A stretch of DNA of 64,000 bases from Affinundibacterium flavidum (GCF_014284175.1 NZ_JACOGA010000021.1:1-64000); one strand, 5' to 3'; positions 49,287-59,019 are shown, numbered from the stretch's first letter. A program made the numbers and translations. The notes: generated by a model from the letters alone, not told the origin.

Positions 49287-49976
49287 TTATTTAAGATGAC
49301 GCAACAGTTCTTGCAAGTCTTTAACAATGAAATCAGGCTTAAATTCCAAAGGCATCGAATCTGCATTCGTGGCATCTCGCCGATTAACCCAAGCAGTTGC
49401 CATACCAACTTGCTGCGCACCACCGACGTCTAAACGCAAATCATCGCCGATGTACATGACCTCTGCAGCAGGCAATTTCAAGTGATCAAGCATTGCCAGA
49501 AATATTTTTGAGTCTGGCTTAGCGCATCCAAACGTATGTGCAGCCAGCGACACAGAGAAATGCTGATCGAGGCCAATTGCCTTGATATCGGCAAATCCAT
49601 TTGAAATCGAACCTAAAATATACTGATCTTTCAATACATCAAGAACGGGTATTACGTCAGGGAAAAAAGTCACCCGATTACGTGCTTCGGCAAACACTTG
49701 CATTGCTTCATCAGCAAAAGCTGGCGCGGCGCCGTGCTCAGCAAAAACTTGCTGCAACAAAGTATGACGCAATGCCCACAGATCATAACTAAAACGTGGA
49801 TCAGTCGATACCAATGCTTGTCGGCGCTCACGCAAATCTGCAATTGAATAAGACGCCGTCACTGAAGGTAGCTGCGTCGTTATCCAGTCATGCAAAGTCG
49901 CTTCTGCATGTTGGATCACAGGTACGACGGGCCACAATGTATCGTCGAGGTCAAATATTAATGCTTTGATTTTCAT
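49287..49976 (-). CDS. HAD-superfamily hydrolase
   Basis: About 229 residues from ATG 49976. HAD motifs: I, ALIFDLDDTLWP (nucleophile Asp); II, GSISNGFADI (Ser/Asn); III, Lys in CAKPDSKIF; IV, YIGDDLRLDVGGA. The alpha-helical C1 cap places it with haloacid dehalogenase/phosphoglycolate phosphatase-like YjjG/YigB-type phosphatases. Substrate unknown. Confidence 0.92.
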   Translation of the reverse strand: MKIKALIFDLDDTLWPVVPVIQHAEATLHDWITTQLPSVTASYSIADLRERRQALVSTDPRFSYDLWALRHTLLQQVFAEHGAAPAFADEAMQVFAEARNRVTFFPDVIPVLDVLKDQYILGSISNGFADIKAIGLDQHFSVSLAAHTFGCAKPDSKIFLAMLDHLKLPAAEVMYIGDDLRLDVGGAQQVGMATAWVNRRDATNADSMPLEFKPDFIVKDLQELLRHLK

Positions 49977-50055
49977 AGGGACGAAGTGTTCCGAGCGATA
50001 AAGCATTTAGTGTAAACGAAAACCCTAAGCCGCTTAGCGACAGGCGTTAGAAACA

Positions 50056-51306
50056 CTATAAATCGGCAATTTCAGCCCGCAAATCCCAAGTCCCTTGTTT
50101 TGCGCCACACAAGGTCAGCATGTATTGCCGATACACGGCTGGCAAATGGCGACCTACCACAGTACCGACATCTCGCAACCATCCCAAGGAATAACGGGAT
50201 TGATACAAAGGTGTCATGATACGGCTGGCCATTTGATAATAAGCAATATGCTTGCTTCGTCGATGCGAATATTGCGCGAATGCTTGAGCGATGTTTGGAC
50301 AATAAGAGTTGTCCACCGCGGCACTAGCAAGATGATCGCGCTTATCAAAATCAGAAGTCGGCATTAAACATTGCGCCAAGATAGTTGCGTCGATCAAAGC
50401 CATGTTCGCGCCCTGCCCTAGTTGCGGACTCATCGCATGTGCAGCGTCGCCGAGCACGACCACATTTTGCTGATGATACGTCGCCAATCTGACGTCCGCA
50501 TATTCGGCAATCGCAATTGATGTGTCAGATGAAGCACTTGCCAACCACTCTGCCACTTCTGGCCAGACGGCACGTATGCGCTCTATTAATCCGGGCATGC
50601 CAGCAGTTTGATAATCGGCAAACGAGGATTTAGGCAGGCTCCAAAACAGGGAGTAACAAGTTTTATTGGTCGATGGATTTATCCCGGTTGGCAAGATTCC
50701 CAGCATGATATGCGCGCCACGATAGCGCTGCATCAAGATATGAGGAAATGGCCAATCGTCTCTATCTAACACTGCCCAATAAGCTCCCCACGGGTAAGGC
50801 TTATGAATTCGCTTAATCGCCAAACGATCACGTAATTGCGAGCGAGTGCCATTCGCAATAATCAAGCCATCCGCTAAGGACTCTCCATGTTGATGCTTGA
50901 CCACAACTTGTTGCTGGTCTTGCGCAAAATCGACAATGCCATTTCCCAGTTGTATATTCACGCCGGATTCACAAGCACAGTTCCACAAAATACTATGCAA
51001 TTGCGCACGATGTATGCCCAATCCATGCCACTCTTGTTGTACTGCACTGTAATGCAAATCCAAAGTTTTCCAAGAGCCGGAATAACCTTCTAAACTATGC
51101 ACGATTGCCGCTTTATCGCGCACCAGATCTAGCAATCCCAAGTTTTGTAACATCATCTGCCCGCTTGGTTGCAACAATAAACCTGCACCAACCGGCGTCG
51201 GATCTGCGACCTGTTCAAACACAGTTACCTGCTGTCCCTGACGTGTGAGTAAAATAGCGGATGCAAGTCCGGCGATACCGGCTCCAGCGATAGCAATATG
51301 AGGCAT
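50056..51306 (-). CDS. FAD-dependent aromatic-type monooxygenase
   Basis: A 416-residue group A flavoprotein. FAD dinucleotide motif IAGAGIAGLASAILL at the N-terminus, ANGTRSQLRDRL (DG-like region), and GDAAHAMSPQLGQGANMALIDA. It resembles 3-hydroxybenzoate/salicylate hydroxylase and UbiH-like enzymes, but no pathway genes are nearby. It could be a salicylate-like or ubiquinone-related hydroxylase; unassigned. Confidence 0.92.
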   Translation of the reverse strand: MPHIAIAGAGIAGLASAILLTRQGQQVTVFEQVADPTPVGAGLLLQPSGQMMLQNLGLLDLVRDKAAIVHSLEGYSGSWKTLDLHYSAVQQEWHGLGIHRAQLHSILWNCACESGVNIQLGNGIVDFAQDQQQVVVKHQHGESLADGLIIANGTRSQLRDRLAIKRIHKPYPWGAYWAVLDRDDWPFPHILMQRYRGAHIMLGILPTGINPSTNKTCYSLFWSLPKSSFADYQTAGMPGLIERIRAVWPEVAEWLASASSDTSIAIAEYADVRLATYHQQNVVVLGDAAHAMSPQLGQGANMALIDATILAQCLMPTSDFDKRDHLASAAVDNSYCPNIAQAFAQYSHRRSKHIAYYQMASRIMTPLYQSRYSLGWLRDVGTVVGRHLPAVYRQYMLTLCGAKQGTWDLRAEIADL

Positions 51307-51458
51307 AAAAAAGTATGAACGAAAGTGTTAAATGCGGTGTTAAATGAGGTATTCAATTAAATTGTTTCGATTATACGATTTTATAGACTATGTACTCGCT
51401 TCAACCCACCGCCCGCTTCAACACACCACCATTTTCACAACTTCTGAGAGCATCTCGC

Positions 51459-51929
51459 ATGACCATCACAATTCAACGAGCCACTGTCAATGAGCTTGCC
51501 ATTGTCGCGCCACTTTTTAATGCATATCGTGTGTTTTATCAGCAAAACGATGACTTGAATTTGGCGACCAAATTTCTCAATGAACGCTTGCAAAGAGAGG
51601 AATCGGTCATTTTTTTTGCGATCGACAATCATGGAAACGGATTAGGTTTTGTCCAGCTCTATCCGAGTTTTTCGTCAGTATCTGCCCGACGACTATGGAT
51701 TTTAAACGACTTGTTTGTCAGTGAATCTGCCAGACGTGGCGGGGTTGCCAGAGCATTGATGAACCAAGCGCGTCGGTTTGCCATGGAGACCGGAGCGAAA
51801 GGACTATTCTTGGAAACCGGACGCGACAACTTCCAAGGACAAGCTTTATATGAGTCCTTAGGTTATCGAAAAAATTCTGAATTTTTCTATTTTCTAGATC
51901 TGCAAAATGTCACCGTACACCAAGAATAA
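51459..51929 (+). CDS. GNAT family N-acetyltransferase
   Basis: About 156 residues from ATG 51459 (GAGAGCATCTCGC upstream); a longer reading to 51390 adds 23 unlikely residues. Acetyl-CoA motif A: RLWILNDLFVSESARRGGVARALMNQA; motif B: GLFLETGRDNFQGQALYESL. Acceptor unknown. Divergent from the FAD monooxygenase. Confidence 0.92.
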   Translation: MTITIQRATVNELAIVAPLFNAYRVFYQQNDDLNLATKFLNERLQREESVIFFAIDNHGNGLGFVQLYPSFSSVSARRLWILNDLFVSESARRGGVARALMNQARRFAMETGAKGLFLETGRDNFQGQALYESLGYRKNSEFFYFLDLQNVTVHQE

Positions 51930-52099
51930 TCGCGGTATGGTGTTAGGCCTTATTGTGAATACTTTGTGTGTGCCGCTTGTTTTACAAATGCCTACTTGCA
52001 TTTCTCTACAACAAAGCGCGGACTTTAATCTCGCAGACACCGCCAATTACCTAAGAATAGTGTAATCTAAAGCCTTCACTCACCCCCAACGTCTGCCCT

Positions 52100-52993
52100 A
52101 TGACAACATCACCCAAAACCATTGCTTTGATCGGTAAATATAATGCCCTAGGCATGGGTGAGTCATTGACTGAGTTGGCAAATTCTTTAGCTGCTGCCGG
52201 GCATGTCGTGATATTCGACACGGACTCAGCACAGAATCTGGCACTCAATCATTTTCCAGCCTTATCTGTCACAGACATTGGCCGCACTGCGGATGTCGCG
52301 ATTGTGCTAGGTGGTGATGGCACTATGCTGGGGATTGCCCGTCAATTAGCGCCATACGATGTGCCCTTAATCGGCATTAACCAAGGAAGACTGGGTTTTA
52401 TCACCGATATTCCGCGCGACCAGATGATCCCTGCGGTAACGCAAATTTTGGATGGTCGACATATTGCCGAACAGCGCTGCATGTTAGAAGCCATCGTAAT
52501 TCGGGATGGCGAACAAATTTTTAGCGGAGTGGCGTTTAACGACATCGTACTGTCACGCGGTGCCGGTTCGGGCATGATTGAATTGCGGGTCGAAGTCGAT
52601 CAGCATTTCATGTATAACCAGCGTTCGGACGGCTTGATCGTCTCAACACCCACTGGCTCGACTGCTTATGCTTTGTCAGCTGGCGGCCCTTTATTACATC
52701 CTAGTTTGGGTGGGATCGCGATGGTGCCAATTGCCCCTCATGCTTTGTCTAACCGCCCGATCGTCTTGCCCGAAACCAGTGTCATCAGTGTTGAAATTGT
52801 CGCGGGACGCGATGCCAGTGTGAATTTTGATATGCAATCTTTTGCGAATCTCAATCACAAAGACAAAATTATCATTAGCCGCTCTACCCATCACATTACT
52901 TTCTTACATCCCGAGGACTGGAACTATTACCATACCTTGCGTGAAAAACTCCATTGGAATGAATACCCATCGGTAGAAGGCGCGCTCAATTAA
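52100..52993 (+). CDS. nadK: NAD kinase
   Basis: A 297-residue NAD+/ATP kinase making NADP+. LGGDGTMLGIARQLA (GGDG, phosphate binding), GINQGRLGFITDI, NDIVLSRGAGSGMIELRV and VSTPTGSTAYALSAGGPLLHP. Followed by recN, the usual betaproteobacterial order. Confidence 0.98.
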   Translation: MTTSPKTIALIGKYNALGMGESLTELANSLAAAGHVVIFDTDSAQNLALNHFPALSVTDIGRTADVAIVLGGDGTMLGIARQLAPYDVPLIGINQGRLGFITDIPRDQMIPAVTQILDGRHIAEQRCMLEAIVIRDGEQIFSGVAFNDIVLSRGAGSGMIELRVEVDQHFMYNQRSDGLIVSTPTGSTAYALSAGGPLLHPSLGGIAMVPIAPHALSNRPIVLPETSVISVEIVAGRDASVNFDMQSFANLNHKDKIIISRSTHHITFLHPEDWNYYHTLREKLHWNEYPSVEGALN

Positions 52994-53173
52994 TGTGCCT
53001 TCGCCGACTTTTGTCCCGCAAAGACCTGTGAATTAATACAGTATTTTGTCGTACTCAGCTTAATTCCCTGAGGTAAAATACGCAAACCTGTGCTGGAGCG
53101 CATTTATGCCAAGCGCGCTTCAACTCATTTCACCTCATTTCATCTCAATTCATTTATACATAGATCAAAACCT

Positions 53174-54820
53174 ATGCTGCGTACGCTTGCTATTCGTGAT
53201 TTTGTTATCGTTGATGCGATAGAACTTGAATTTTCTGCTGGCTTTACCGTGTTCACCGGAGAAACTGGTGCAGGTAAGTCTATCTTGATTGATGCGCTCG
53301 CATTAACTTTGGGTGGGCGTGGTGATGCCAGCATGGTCAGGGAAGGCGCGCAAAAAGCTGATATTTCCGCCGAATTTTCCTGCAATCTTGCGACCACGAA
53401 TTGGTTAGCGGAACATGACTTTAGCGCCGAAGATGATCAACTTTTGATCCGTCGGGTCATCGATAATGCCGGACGTTCTAAAGCCTACATCAATGGCATC
53501 AACGCGACCGCAGCACAGCTCCGAGAGTTGGGTGAATTGTTGGTCGACATCCACGGCCAACACGCCCATCAATCTTTATTGAAAAGTGAAGCGCAAAGAA
53601 ATCTATTGGATATGCAAGGTGGTCTACAAACCCTGACTAGCGAACTTGGTCGCAAATATAAGCACTGGCGCAATCTGGCAAAACAAAGAGAAGAATTTGA
53701 ACAGAATGCCAAAAACATTTTGCAAGAACGTCAGCGCCTGGAATGGCAAGTTGGTGAACTCGACAAATTGCAACTCAAAAAAGGTGAATGGGACGAAATT
53801 ACCCAAGAACACAGCCGTTTAGCACATGCCGCGAGCTTATTAGAAGGCGCGCAAGAGGCTGCGGATACGATTTCCGAATCAGACCATCCTGTGTTGTCAC
53901 AAGTCTCTGCGCTCTTGCAAAAATTGAGCAGATTAGAAGAATTTGATAGCAAACTCAAACCGATTATCGAGTCTTTGGAATCCGCCCGAATTAATTTACA
54001 AGAATGTGCTTATGCCCTAAATGATTATTTAGGTCGAGTCGAACTCGATCCAGCCCGGTTACGACAGGTGGAACAGCGGGTCGAAACTCTGCACAGCACA
54101 GCGCGACGTTTTCATGTAGAACCAGAAGGCTTGATCAGTGAGCTAGAAAATTTGCAGCAGCAACTTGAACAATTATCTGGCGCATCCGACATAGATTCTC
54201 TCAAAAAACAAGAAGAACTGGCACTGCAAGCCTATCTGAAAGACGCACATACTCTCGGCGAAAAACGTCAGACTATTGCTCGCGATTTGGGCAATGCGGT
54301 AAGTACTGCGATGCAAGATCTAAGTATGGCAGGTGGACGTTTTGCAATTGACTTAGTCGCATGCGAACCAAGTTCAACTGGGTTAGAAAATATAGAATTC
54401 ATGGTCGCCGGCCATGCGGGTGTGCAATTACGCCCACTCGCCAAAGTCGCATCAGGTGGCGAATTAGCACGAATTTCCTTAGCGATTTCTGTCATTACTT
54501 CCTGTGCAACGGCGACCCCAACTTTAATTTTTGACGAAGTCGATAGTGGCATCGGCGGCGGTGTCGCCGAAGTAGTCGGACGATTGCTTAAACGTTTGGG
54601 ACAAGACCGCCAAGTATTGTGCGTGACCCATTTACCGCAGGTCGCGAGTCAAGGTAATCAACATTTTGAAGTCAGCAAGACGCAAGAAAACAACCAGACA
54701 TTTTCACAAATTAACGCACTCGACAATAAGCAACGCGTGGAAGAAATCGCCCGTATGTTGGGTGGTTTAGAAATAACGGCGACCACCCGCAAACATGCGC
54801 GTGAGTTACTTGCCCTATGA
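53174..54820 (+). CDS. recN: DNA repair protein RecN
   Basis: About 548 residues from ATG 53174, which gives the canonical start LRTLAIRDFVIVDAIELEF; the longer reading to 53090 is rejected. SMC-like ATPase: Walker A TGETGAGKSILIDAL, coiled coil (about 150-360), signature ASGGELARISLAI, Walker B TLIFDEVDSGIGG. It acts in double-strand-break repair. No LexA box was identified in its promoter. Its stop lies in the 8-bp repeat at 54816-54855. Confidence 0.98.
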   Translation: MLRTLAIRDFVIVDAIELEFSAGFTVFTGETGAGKSILIDALALTLGGRGDASMVREGAQKADISAEFSCNLATTNWLAEHDFSAEDDQLLIRRVIDNAGRSKAYINGINATAAQLRELGELLVDIHGQHAHQSLLKSEAQRNLLDMQGGLQTLTSELGRKYKHWRNLAKQREEFEQNAKNILQERQRLEWQVGELDKLQLKKGEWDEITQEHSRLAHAASLLEGAQEAADTISESDHPVLSQVSALLQKLSRLEEFDSKLKPIIESLESARINLQECAYALNDYLGRVELDPARLRQVEQRVETLHSTARRFHVEPEGLISELENLQQQLEQLSGASDIDSLKKQEELALQAYLKDAHTLGEKRQTIARDLGNAVSTAMQDLSMAGGRFAIDLVACEPSSTGLENIEFMVAGHAGVQLRPLAKVASGGELARISLAISVITSCATATPTLIFDEVDSGIGGGVAEVVGRLLKRLGQDRQVLCVTHLPQVASQGNQHFEVSKTQENNQTFSQINALDNKQRVEEIARMLGGLEITATTRKHARELLAL

Positions 54821-54855
54821 AGTTATGAAGTTGCGAAGTCATGAAGTTATGAAGT
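54816..54855. repeat. 8-bp tandem repeat, 5 copies, overlapping the recN stop codon
   Basis: TATGAAGT, TATGAAGT, TGCGAAGT, CATGAAGT, TATGAAGT. It starts in the last codons of recN and continues into the 69-bp gap before hemH. Confidence 0.9.
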
Positions 54856-54889
54856 CGCACTTACTAAATTTAAAGACTGAAAGAACAGC

Positions 54890-55996
54890 ATGGCATTTCT
54901 CAAAGAACCTGATTATTCACACGGTAAATTAGTAAAAACAGCGGTCGTCTTAATTAACCTTGGTACACCTGATGCGCCAACCGCTAGTGCTGTCAAACGT
55001 TACCTCAAACAATTTTTGTGGGATCAACGCGTCGTTGAAATTCCGCGTGCAGTCTGGTGGTTAATTTTAAACCTGATCATTCTGCCTTTTCGCTCCAAGA
55101 AATCAGCTGAGAAATATGCTTCTATCTGGACGAATGATGGCTCGCCTTTGCTGGTTCATACGCGTAAGCAAGCACTGTTACTGAAGGGCTATCTGGGTGA
55201 ACGCGGGCACGAAGTCAATGTTGTGCACGCAATGCGTTATGGCTCCCCATCTATTCCTGACGTATTAAATCAACTCAAAACGGAGGGCTATGATCGCATC
55301 TTAATTTTGCCAGCCTATCCACAATATTCTGCGACCACTACGGCATCGAACTTCGACGCCATTACACAGCACTATCAACAAACGCGAAATATACCTGAGC
55401 TCCGTTTTATCAAGCATTACCATGATCACCCAGCGTATATACAAGCGCTGAAAAATTCTATTTTGCACGCATGGGAAAGAAATGGCCGGCCAGAAAAATT
55501 AGTCATGAGTTTTCATGGCTTGCCAAAAGCGTTTTTATTGCGCGGCGACCCTTATCATTGCGAATGCTATAAGACGGCACGCCTGCTCGCAGAACAATTA
55601 GGTTTGGGCAAGGACGACTACGTTGTGACTTTCCAATCGCGTTTGGGTCGAGCAGAATGGTTGCAGCCTTATACCGAACCAACTGTACAAGCATTAGCAA
55701 AGCAAGGCATCAAACGTATTGATGTCGTTTGCCCTGGCTTTTTGGCAGATTGTTTAGAAACCTTAGAAGAAATCGCGATGGAGGTTCGACAAGCCTTCTT
55801 AACCGCTGGCGGCCAAACTTTTAACTACATTCCCTGCCTAAATGAATCACCTGACGGCTTGCGCGCATTAGCAGAAATCAGTGAGCAACATTTAATAGGC
55901 TGGCCAACTATGATAACTGCCAGCATGCGTGAACAAGAAAAACAGCAAGCACTGCTCAGTCGTGCTGAAGCCAAACGCGTGGGCGCGGAACAATAA
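54890..55996 (+). CDS. hemH: ferrochelatase
   Basis: A 368-residue enzyme inserting Fe(II) into protoporphyrin IX, last step of heme synthesis. Family motifs: VVLINLGTPDAPTASAVKRY, PAYPQYSATTTASNFDAI, the active-site His in VMSFHGLPKAFLLRGDPYHC, and VVCPGFLADCLETLEEIAME with the metal-pathway Glu. The Cys in PYHCECY is typical of proteobacterial forms. Separated from recN by 69 bp of repeat-containing sequence; apaH follows at 7 bp. Confidence 0.98.
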   Translation: MAFLKEPDYSHGKLVKTAVVLINLGTPDAPTASAVKRYLKQFLWDQRVVEIPRAVWWLILNLIILPFRSKKSAEKYASIWTNDGSPLLVHTRKQALLLKGYLGERGHEVNVVHAMRYGSPSIPDVLNQLKTEGYDRILILPAYPQYSATTTASNFDAITQHYQQTRNIPELRFIKHYHDHPAYIQALKNSILHAWERNGRPEKLVMSFHGLPKAFLLRGDPYHCECYKTARLLAEQLGLGKDDYVVTFQSRLGRAEWLQPYTEPTVQALAKQGIKRIDVVCPGFLADCLETLEEIAMEVRQAFLTAGGQTFNYIPCLNESPDGLRALAEISEQHLIGWPTMITASMREQEKQQALLSRAEAKRVGAEQ

Positions 55997-56003
55997 ATTC
56001 AAT

Positions 56004-56825
56004 ATGCAGAACACTTTTGTTATCGGCGACGTCCAAGGTTGCTACGATCAATTAGTCGAGTTGATTGCTCAAATCGATGCCATCGATCCACAGGCACGAT
56101 TACTATTTGCCGGTGATCTGGTAAATCGCGGACCTCAATCTTTACAAACGCTGCGTCTGGTAAAAAATCTGGGTGCACGTGCCGACACCGTATTGGGCAA
56201 TCACGACTTACATTTGCTAGCAGTCGCCAATCACATTCGAACTTCGCATCGCAGTGACACGCTAGAGGCAATACTCGCAGCGGATGACTGCGCCGATTTA
56301 TTAGATTGGTTGCGTCATCGACCACTAGCCATAGAAATCGGTCAGCATTTATTGGTTCACGCTGGCGTGTTCGCCAATTGGACTAAGTCCACCACTCTGC
56401 AATTTGCACATGAAGTTGAAACCCAATTGCGCAGTGACGACTATGTCTCAATACTCAACACGATGTATGGCAACACACCAACGCAGTGGAACAAGGACTT
56501 AGAAGGTGCAGAACGTCTGCGCTGCATCATCAATGGTTTAACCCGTATGCGCTTTTGCCACGCCGATGGCAGTATGGATTTTGATTTAAAAGAAGGTGCA
56601 GCGAATGCGCCTGAACATCTGACACCTTGGTTCGATGTAGAGTCACGCGAAACGCAAGATTGCATAGTGATCTTTGGGCATTGGTCAACCTTGGGACTGC
56701 TGCTGCGCGACAATCTGATCAGTCTGGATACTGGATGTGTGTGGGGTGGAAAACTGACGGCAGTGCGTTTAGAAGATCGTTTAGTCGTGCAAGTCGATAG
56801 CCCGCAACATCAATCTCCATTTTAA
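56004..56825 (+). CDS. apaH: symmetrical bis(5'-nucleosyl)-tetraphosphatase
   Basis: About 273 residues from ATG 56004; the longer reading overlapping hemH (from 55929) is rejected because NTFVIGDVQGC is the canonical start. Metallophosphatase motifs: GDVQGCYDQL, FAGDLVNRGPQS, LGNHDLHLLA, LVHAGVF and GHWSTLG. It hydrolyses Ap4A to two ADP. Probably cotranscribed with hemH (7-bp gap). Confidence 0.97.
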   Translation: MQNTFVIGDVQGCYDQLVELIAQIDAIDPQARLLFAGDLVNRGPQSLQTLRLVKNLGARADTVLGNHDLHLLAVANHIRTSHRSDTLEAILAADDCADLLDWLRHRPLAIEIGQHLLVHAGVFANWTKSTTLQFAHEVETQLRSDDYVSILNTMYGNTPTQWNKDLEGAERLRCIINGLTRMRFCHADGSMDFDLKEGAANAPEHLTPWFDVESRETQDCIVIFGHWSTLGLLLRDNLISLDTGCVWGGKLTAVRLEDRLVVQVDSPQHQSPF

Positions 56826-56857
56826 TTCTCGACGATTATAATTCTCGACGATCATAA
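56822..56857. repeat. 16-bp tandem repeat, about 2.3 copies
   Basis: TTAATTCTCGACGATT, ATAATTCTCGACGATC, ATAATT. It overlaps the apaH stop and fills the gap to the convergent plsC-like gene. Confidence 0.85.
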
Positions 56858-57586
56858 TTTAACGCCCAAAGCATCCGCCACTGCCTCTCTTGCAACTTGC
56901 GCGACTTCTCTGCGATGTGCACCATCAGTGGAAATCATTGGCAGTTGTATCAATTCAGCGATCATTGCTTCTGATTGCAAAATCAATCGCATACTTTCTG
57001 CAAATGTCATCTCACCGATGAAGTCTGCCGCGGGATGCAATTCTCCTTTTGCGTCAACGTAACGCACAGCAAATGGCAAAATCGGCACCTGAGCTTCAAT
57101 CGCAGCTTCGAACAAGTTCGCATGAAATGGCAATACGCCGCCCTGTGCACCCGTGGTGCCTTCTGGAAAAAAAGCAATGCGCTTATTGTCTCGCAATTGA
57201 TGCACCAGACCTTCATAAATACGGCGCACTTCTCGTTGCTTGCCGCGAGCCAAGAAGATGGTTCCGGCTTGAGCACTGAGCCAACCTGCAATAGGCCAGC
57301 TGCGGATATCGGCTTTAGCCACGAAGTGACAAGCTTGCCACGAGTTAATTACAAAAATATCCAGCCACGATACGTGATTGGCAATAATTAATGCATGTTC
57401 AGGAATTTGCCCGCCACTTTGATCAAGCAATTTCACTTTGACTTTGCATAAAGCGAGCAACTGAAATGACCAACGTTTAACCAAAGCCTCGCGCTTCGCC
57501 GCAGCAATAAATGGAAAGATAAACGCACAGGTCAAAACACCAACAAATACATGCAAAAGTACACGGGCAAATCGCAATTTAGGCAT
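56852..57586 (-). CDS. plsC: 1-acyl-sn-glycerol-3-phosphate acyltransferase family protein
   Basis: A 244-residue membrane acyltransferase: N-terminal TM (RVLLHVFVGVLTCAFIFPFIA), catalytic HxxxxD in IIANHVSWLDIFV, and the substrate motif IAFFPEGTTGAQGG. Adds the second acyl chain to lysophosphatidic acid, or acts on ornithine lipid or related substrates (OlsA-like); not distinguishable here. It lies downstream of pyrC' but behind that gene's terminator. Confidence 0.92.
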   Translation of the reverse strand: MPKLRFARVLLHVFVGVLTCAFIFPFIAAAKREALVKRWSFQLLALCKVKVKLLDQSGGQIPEHALIIANHVSWLDIFVINSWQACHFVAKADIRSWPIAGWLSAQAGTIFLARGKQREVRRIYEGLVHQLRDNKRIAFFPEGTTGAQGGVLPFHANLFEAAIEAQVPILPFAVRYVDAKGELHPAADFIGEMTFAESMRLILQSEAMIAELIQLPMISTDGAHRREVAQVAREAVADALGVKL

Positions 57587-57639
57587 GCATCACCAAACAG
57601 AAGAATAATAAAAATAAATACGCAAATTCGGGCAATAAA

Positions 57640-57667
57640 AATCCCTCAAGCTATTCAACTTGAGGGA
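57640..57667 (-). terminator. intrinsic terminator of the pyrBC' unit
   Basis: Perfect 10-bp stem ATCCCTCAAG / CTTGAGGGAT with an 8-nt loop; on the minus strand followed by TTTTATTG. It sits 16 bp after the pyrC' stop. Confidence 0.93.
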
Positions 57668-57682
57668 TGAGAGCGAACACAA

Positions 57683-58966
57683 TTACAGAGAGCTATATGC
57701 AAGGCGACCATGCACGATCGTCGCTTTTACGACTGCTGGCAATTCATAACCTAGGAATGGCGTATGTTTGCCTTGACTGACTAAAGCATCTGCCCGCACT
57801 GCCCAGCGTGCAGTCGGATCAAACACGCATATGTCAGCAGCTTCACCGACTTTGATCTGACCACATGGCAATCCCACTAAAGCCGCCGGGTCACGCGTAA
57901 TTTTAGCAAGGGCTTGTCCCAGGCTGATCGCACCACGACTGTCATCTGACCATTTCACCGCCAATGACAACAATAATTCTAGACCAGTTGCACCTGCTGA
58001 AGCCTCTGCAAACGGCAGCGCTTTCTCATCATCGTCAACTGGGGTGTGATCGGAGCAAATCGCATCTACCGTACCATCGGCCAAGGCTGCCAAAATCGCA
58101 TCTCTATCACGCTGACTACGTAATGGAGGGGTTAAACGCGCGTTTGAATCAAAGTAACCAATATCAGTATCGGTCAAATGAACGTGGTGAATGCCTACAT
58201 CACACGTTAACGGCAGGCCTTCCTTTTTCGCCTGACGAATTAACTCCAAACCAGCGGCAGAAGAAATTCGGCATAAATGAACACGAGCGCCAGTCGCCCG
58301 CATCAATTCAAACAAGGTGTGCATCGCGATGGTTTCTGCCATCACTGGCACACCCGATAAGCCAAGACGCGACGCTAACGGACCACTATGGGCAACTCCA
58401 CCTTTACCGACAAAAGCATCTTGTGGACGCAGCCAGACTGTGTAACCGAAAGTCGCTGCATAAGACAGCGCACGTTGCAGTACATTTGTGTCGACGATGG
58501 GTTCTTCGGCTTGCGAGAAACCGACGCAACCCGCTTCCGTCAATGCTGCCATTTCCGTCAGATTTTGACCATGCAGGCCGACTGTCAATGCGCCTAATGG
58601 ATAAACATTGGCCTTGTGCTGCATCTTGGCTCGCTGCTTTAACATTTCGACCAAACCAGCTTCATCGAGCACGGGATCAGTATCTGGCGGACACACCAAA
58701 CTGGTCACACCACCACGCATCGCTGCCTGCAATTCTGATTCCAAAGTCGCTTTATATTCAAACCCAGGTTCGCGCAATCGTGCGCTCAAATCGACTAAGC
58801 CTGGAGTCACGACTAAACCGCTGGCATCAATCATATGTGCCGCGACAAAGTCCGCAGGCGCATTTCCAATTGCTGCAATTTTCCCTGCGCTGACAAACAC
58901 ATCCTTAACTTCATCCAAGCCACTCGCCGGATCGATCACACGGCCGTTTTTAATATGAAGATTCAT
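57683..58966 (-). CDS. pyrC: dihydroorotase-like protein PyrC' (probably non-catalytic ATCase partner)
   Basis: A 427-residue amidohydrolase-fold protein next to pyrB. In active dihydroorotases the first metal site is D-x-H-x-H-L-REPG; here it reads DLSARLREPG (59-68), with Ser61 and Arg63 where the two His should be. The rest of the fold is intact (SLVCPPDTDPVLDE, CDVGIHHVHLTD, AICSDHTPVDDDE). This is the pattern of Pseudomonas PyrC', an inactive dihydroorotase needed to assemble the dodecameric aspartate carbamoyltransferase. A separate active dihydroorotase must exist elsewhere. It lies 53 bp after pyrB. Confidence 0.92.
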   Translation of the reverse strand: MNLHIKNGRVIDPASGLDEVKDVFVSAGKIAAIGNAPADFVAAHMIDASGLVVTPGLVDLSARLREPGFEYKATLESELQAAMRGGVTSLVCPPDTDPVLDEAGLVEMLKQRAKMQHKANVYPLGALTVGLHGQNLTEMAALTEAGCVGFSQAEEPIVDTNVLQRALSYAATFGYTVWLRPQDAFVGKGGVAHSGPLASRLGLSGVPVMAETIAMHTLFELMRATGARVHLCRISSAAGLELIRQAKKEGLPLTCDVGIHHVHLTDTDIGYFDSNARLTPPLRSQRDRDAILAALADGTVDAICSDHTPVDDDEKALPFAEASAGATGLELLLSLAVKWSDDSRGAISLGQALAKITRDPAALVGLPCGQIKVGEAADICVFDPTARWAVRADALVSQGKHTPFLGYELPAVVKATIVHGRLAYSSL

Positions 58967-59019
58967 TTAAGTTCTTTCCGAAATTTCTATTCTTAACTTG
59001 AGCTGGTGGGATTGCTAAT

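Noticed and set aside
49218..49290. CIRCE element upstream of hrcA
   Set aside because: No TTAGCACTC-N9-GAGTGCTAA pattern is present; only a short CTAGCTTAG-like sequence.
57964..58893. 309-codon plus-strand open frame opposite pyrC'
   Set aside because: Antisense shadow of a conserved gene; the His/Arg/Leu-rich product has no family features.
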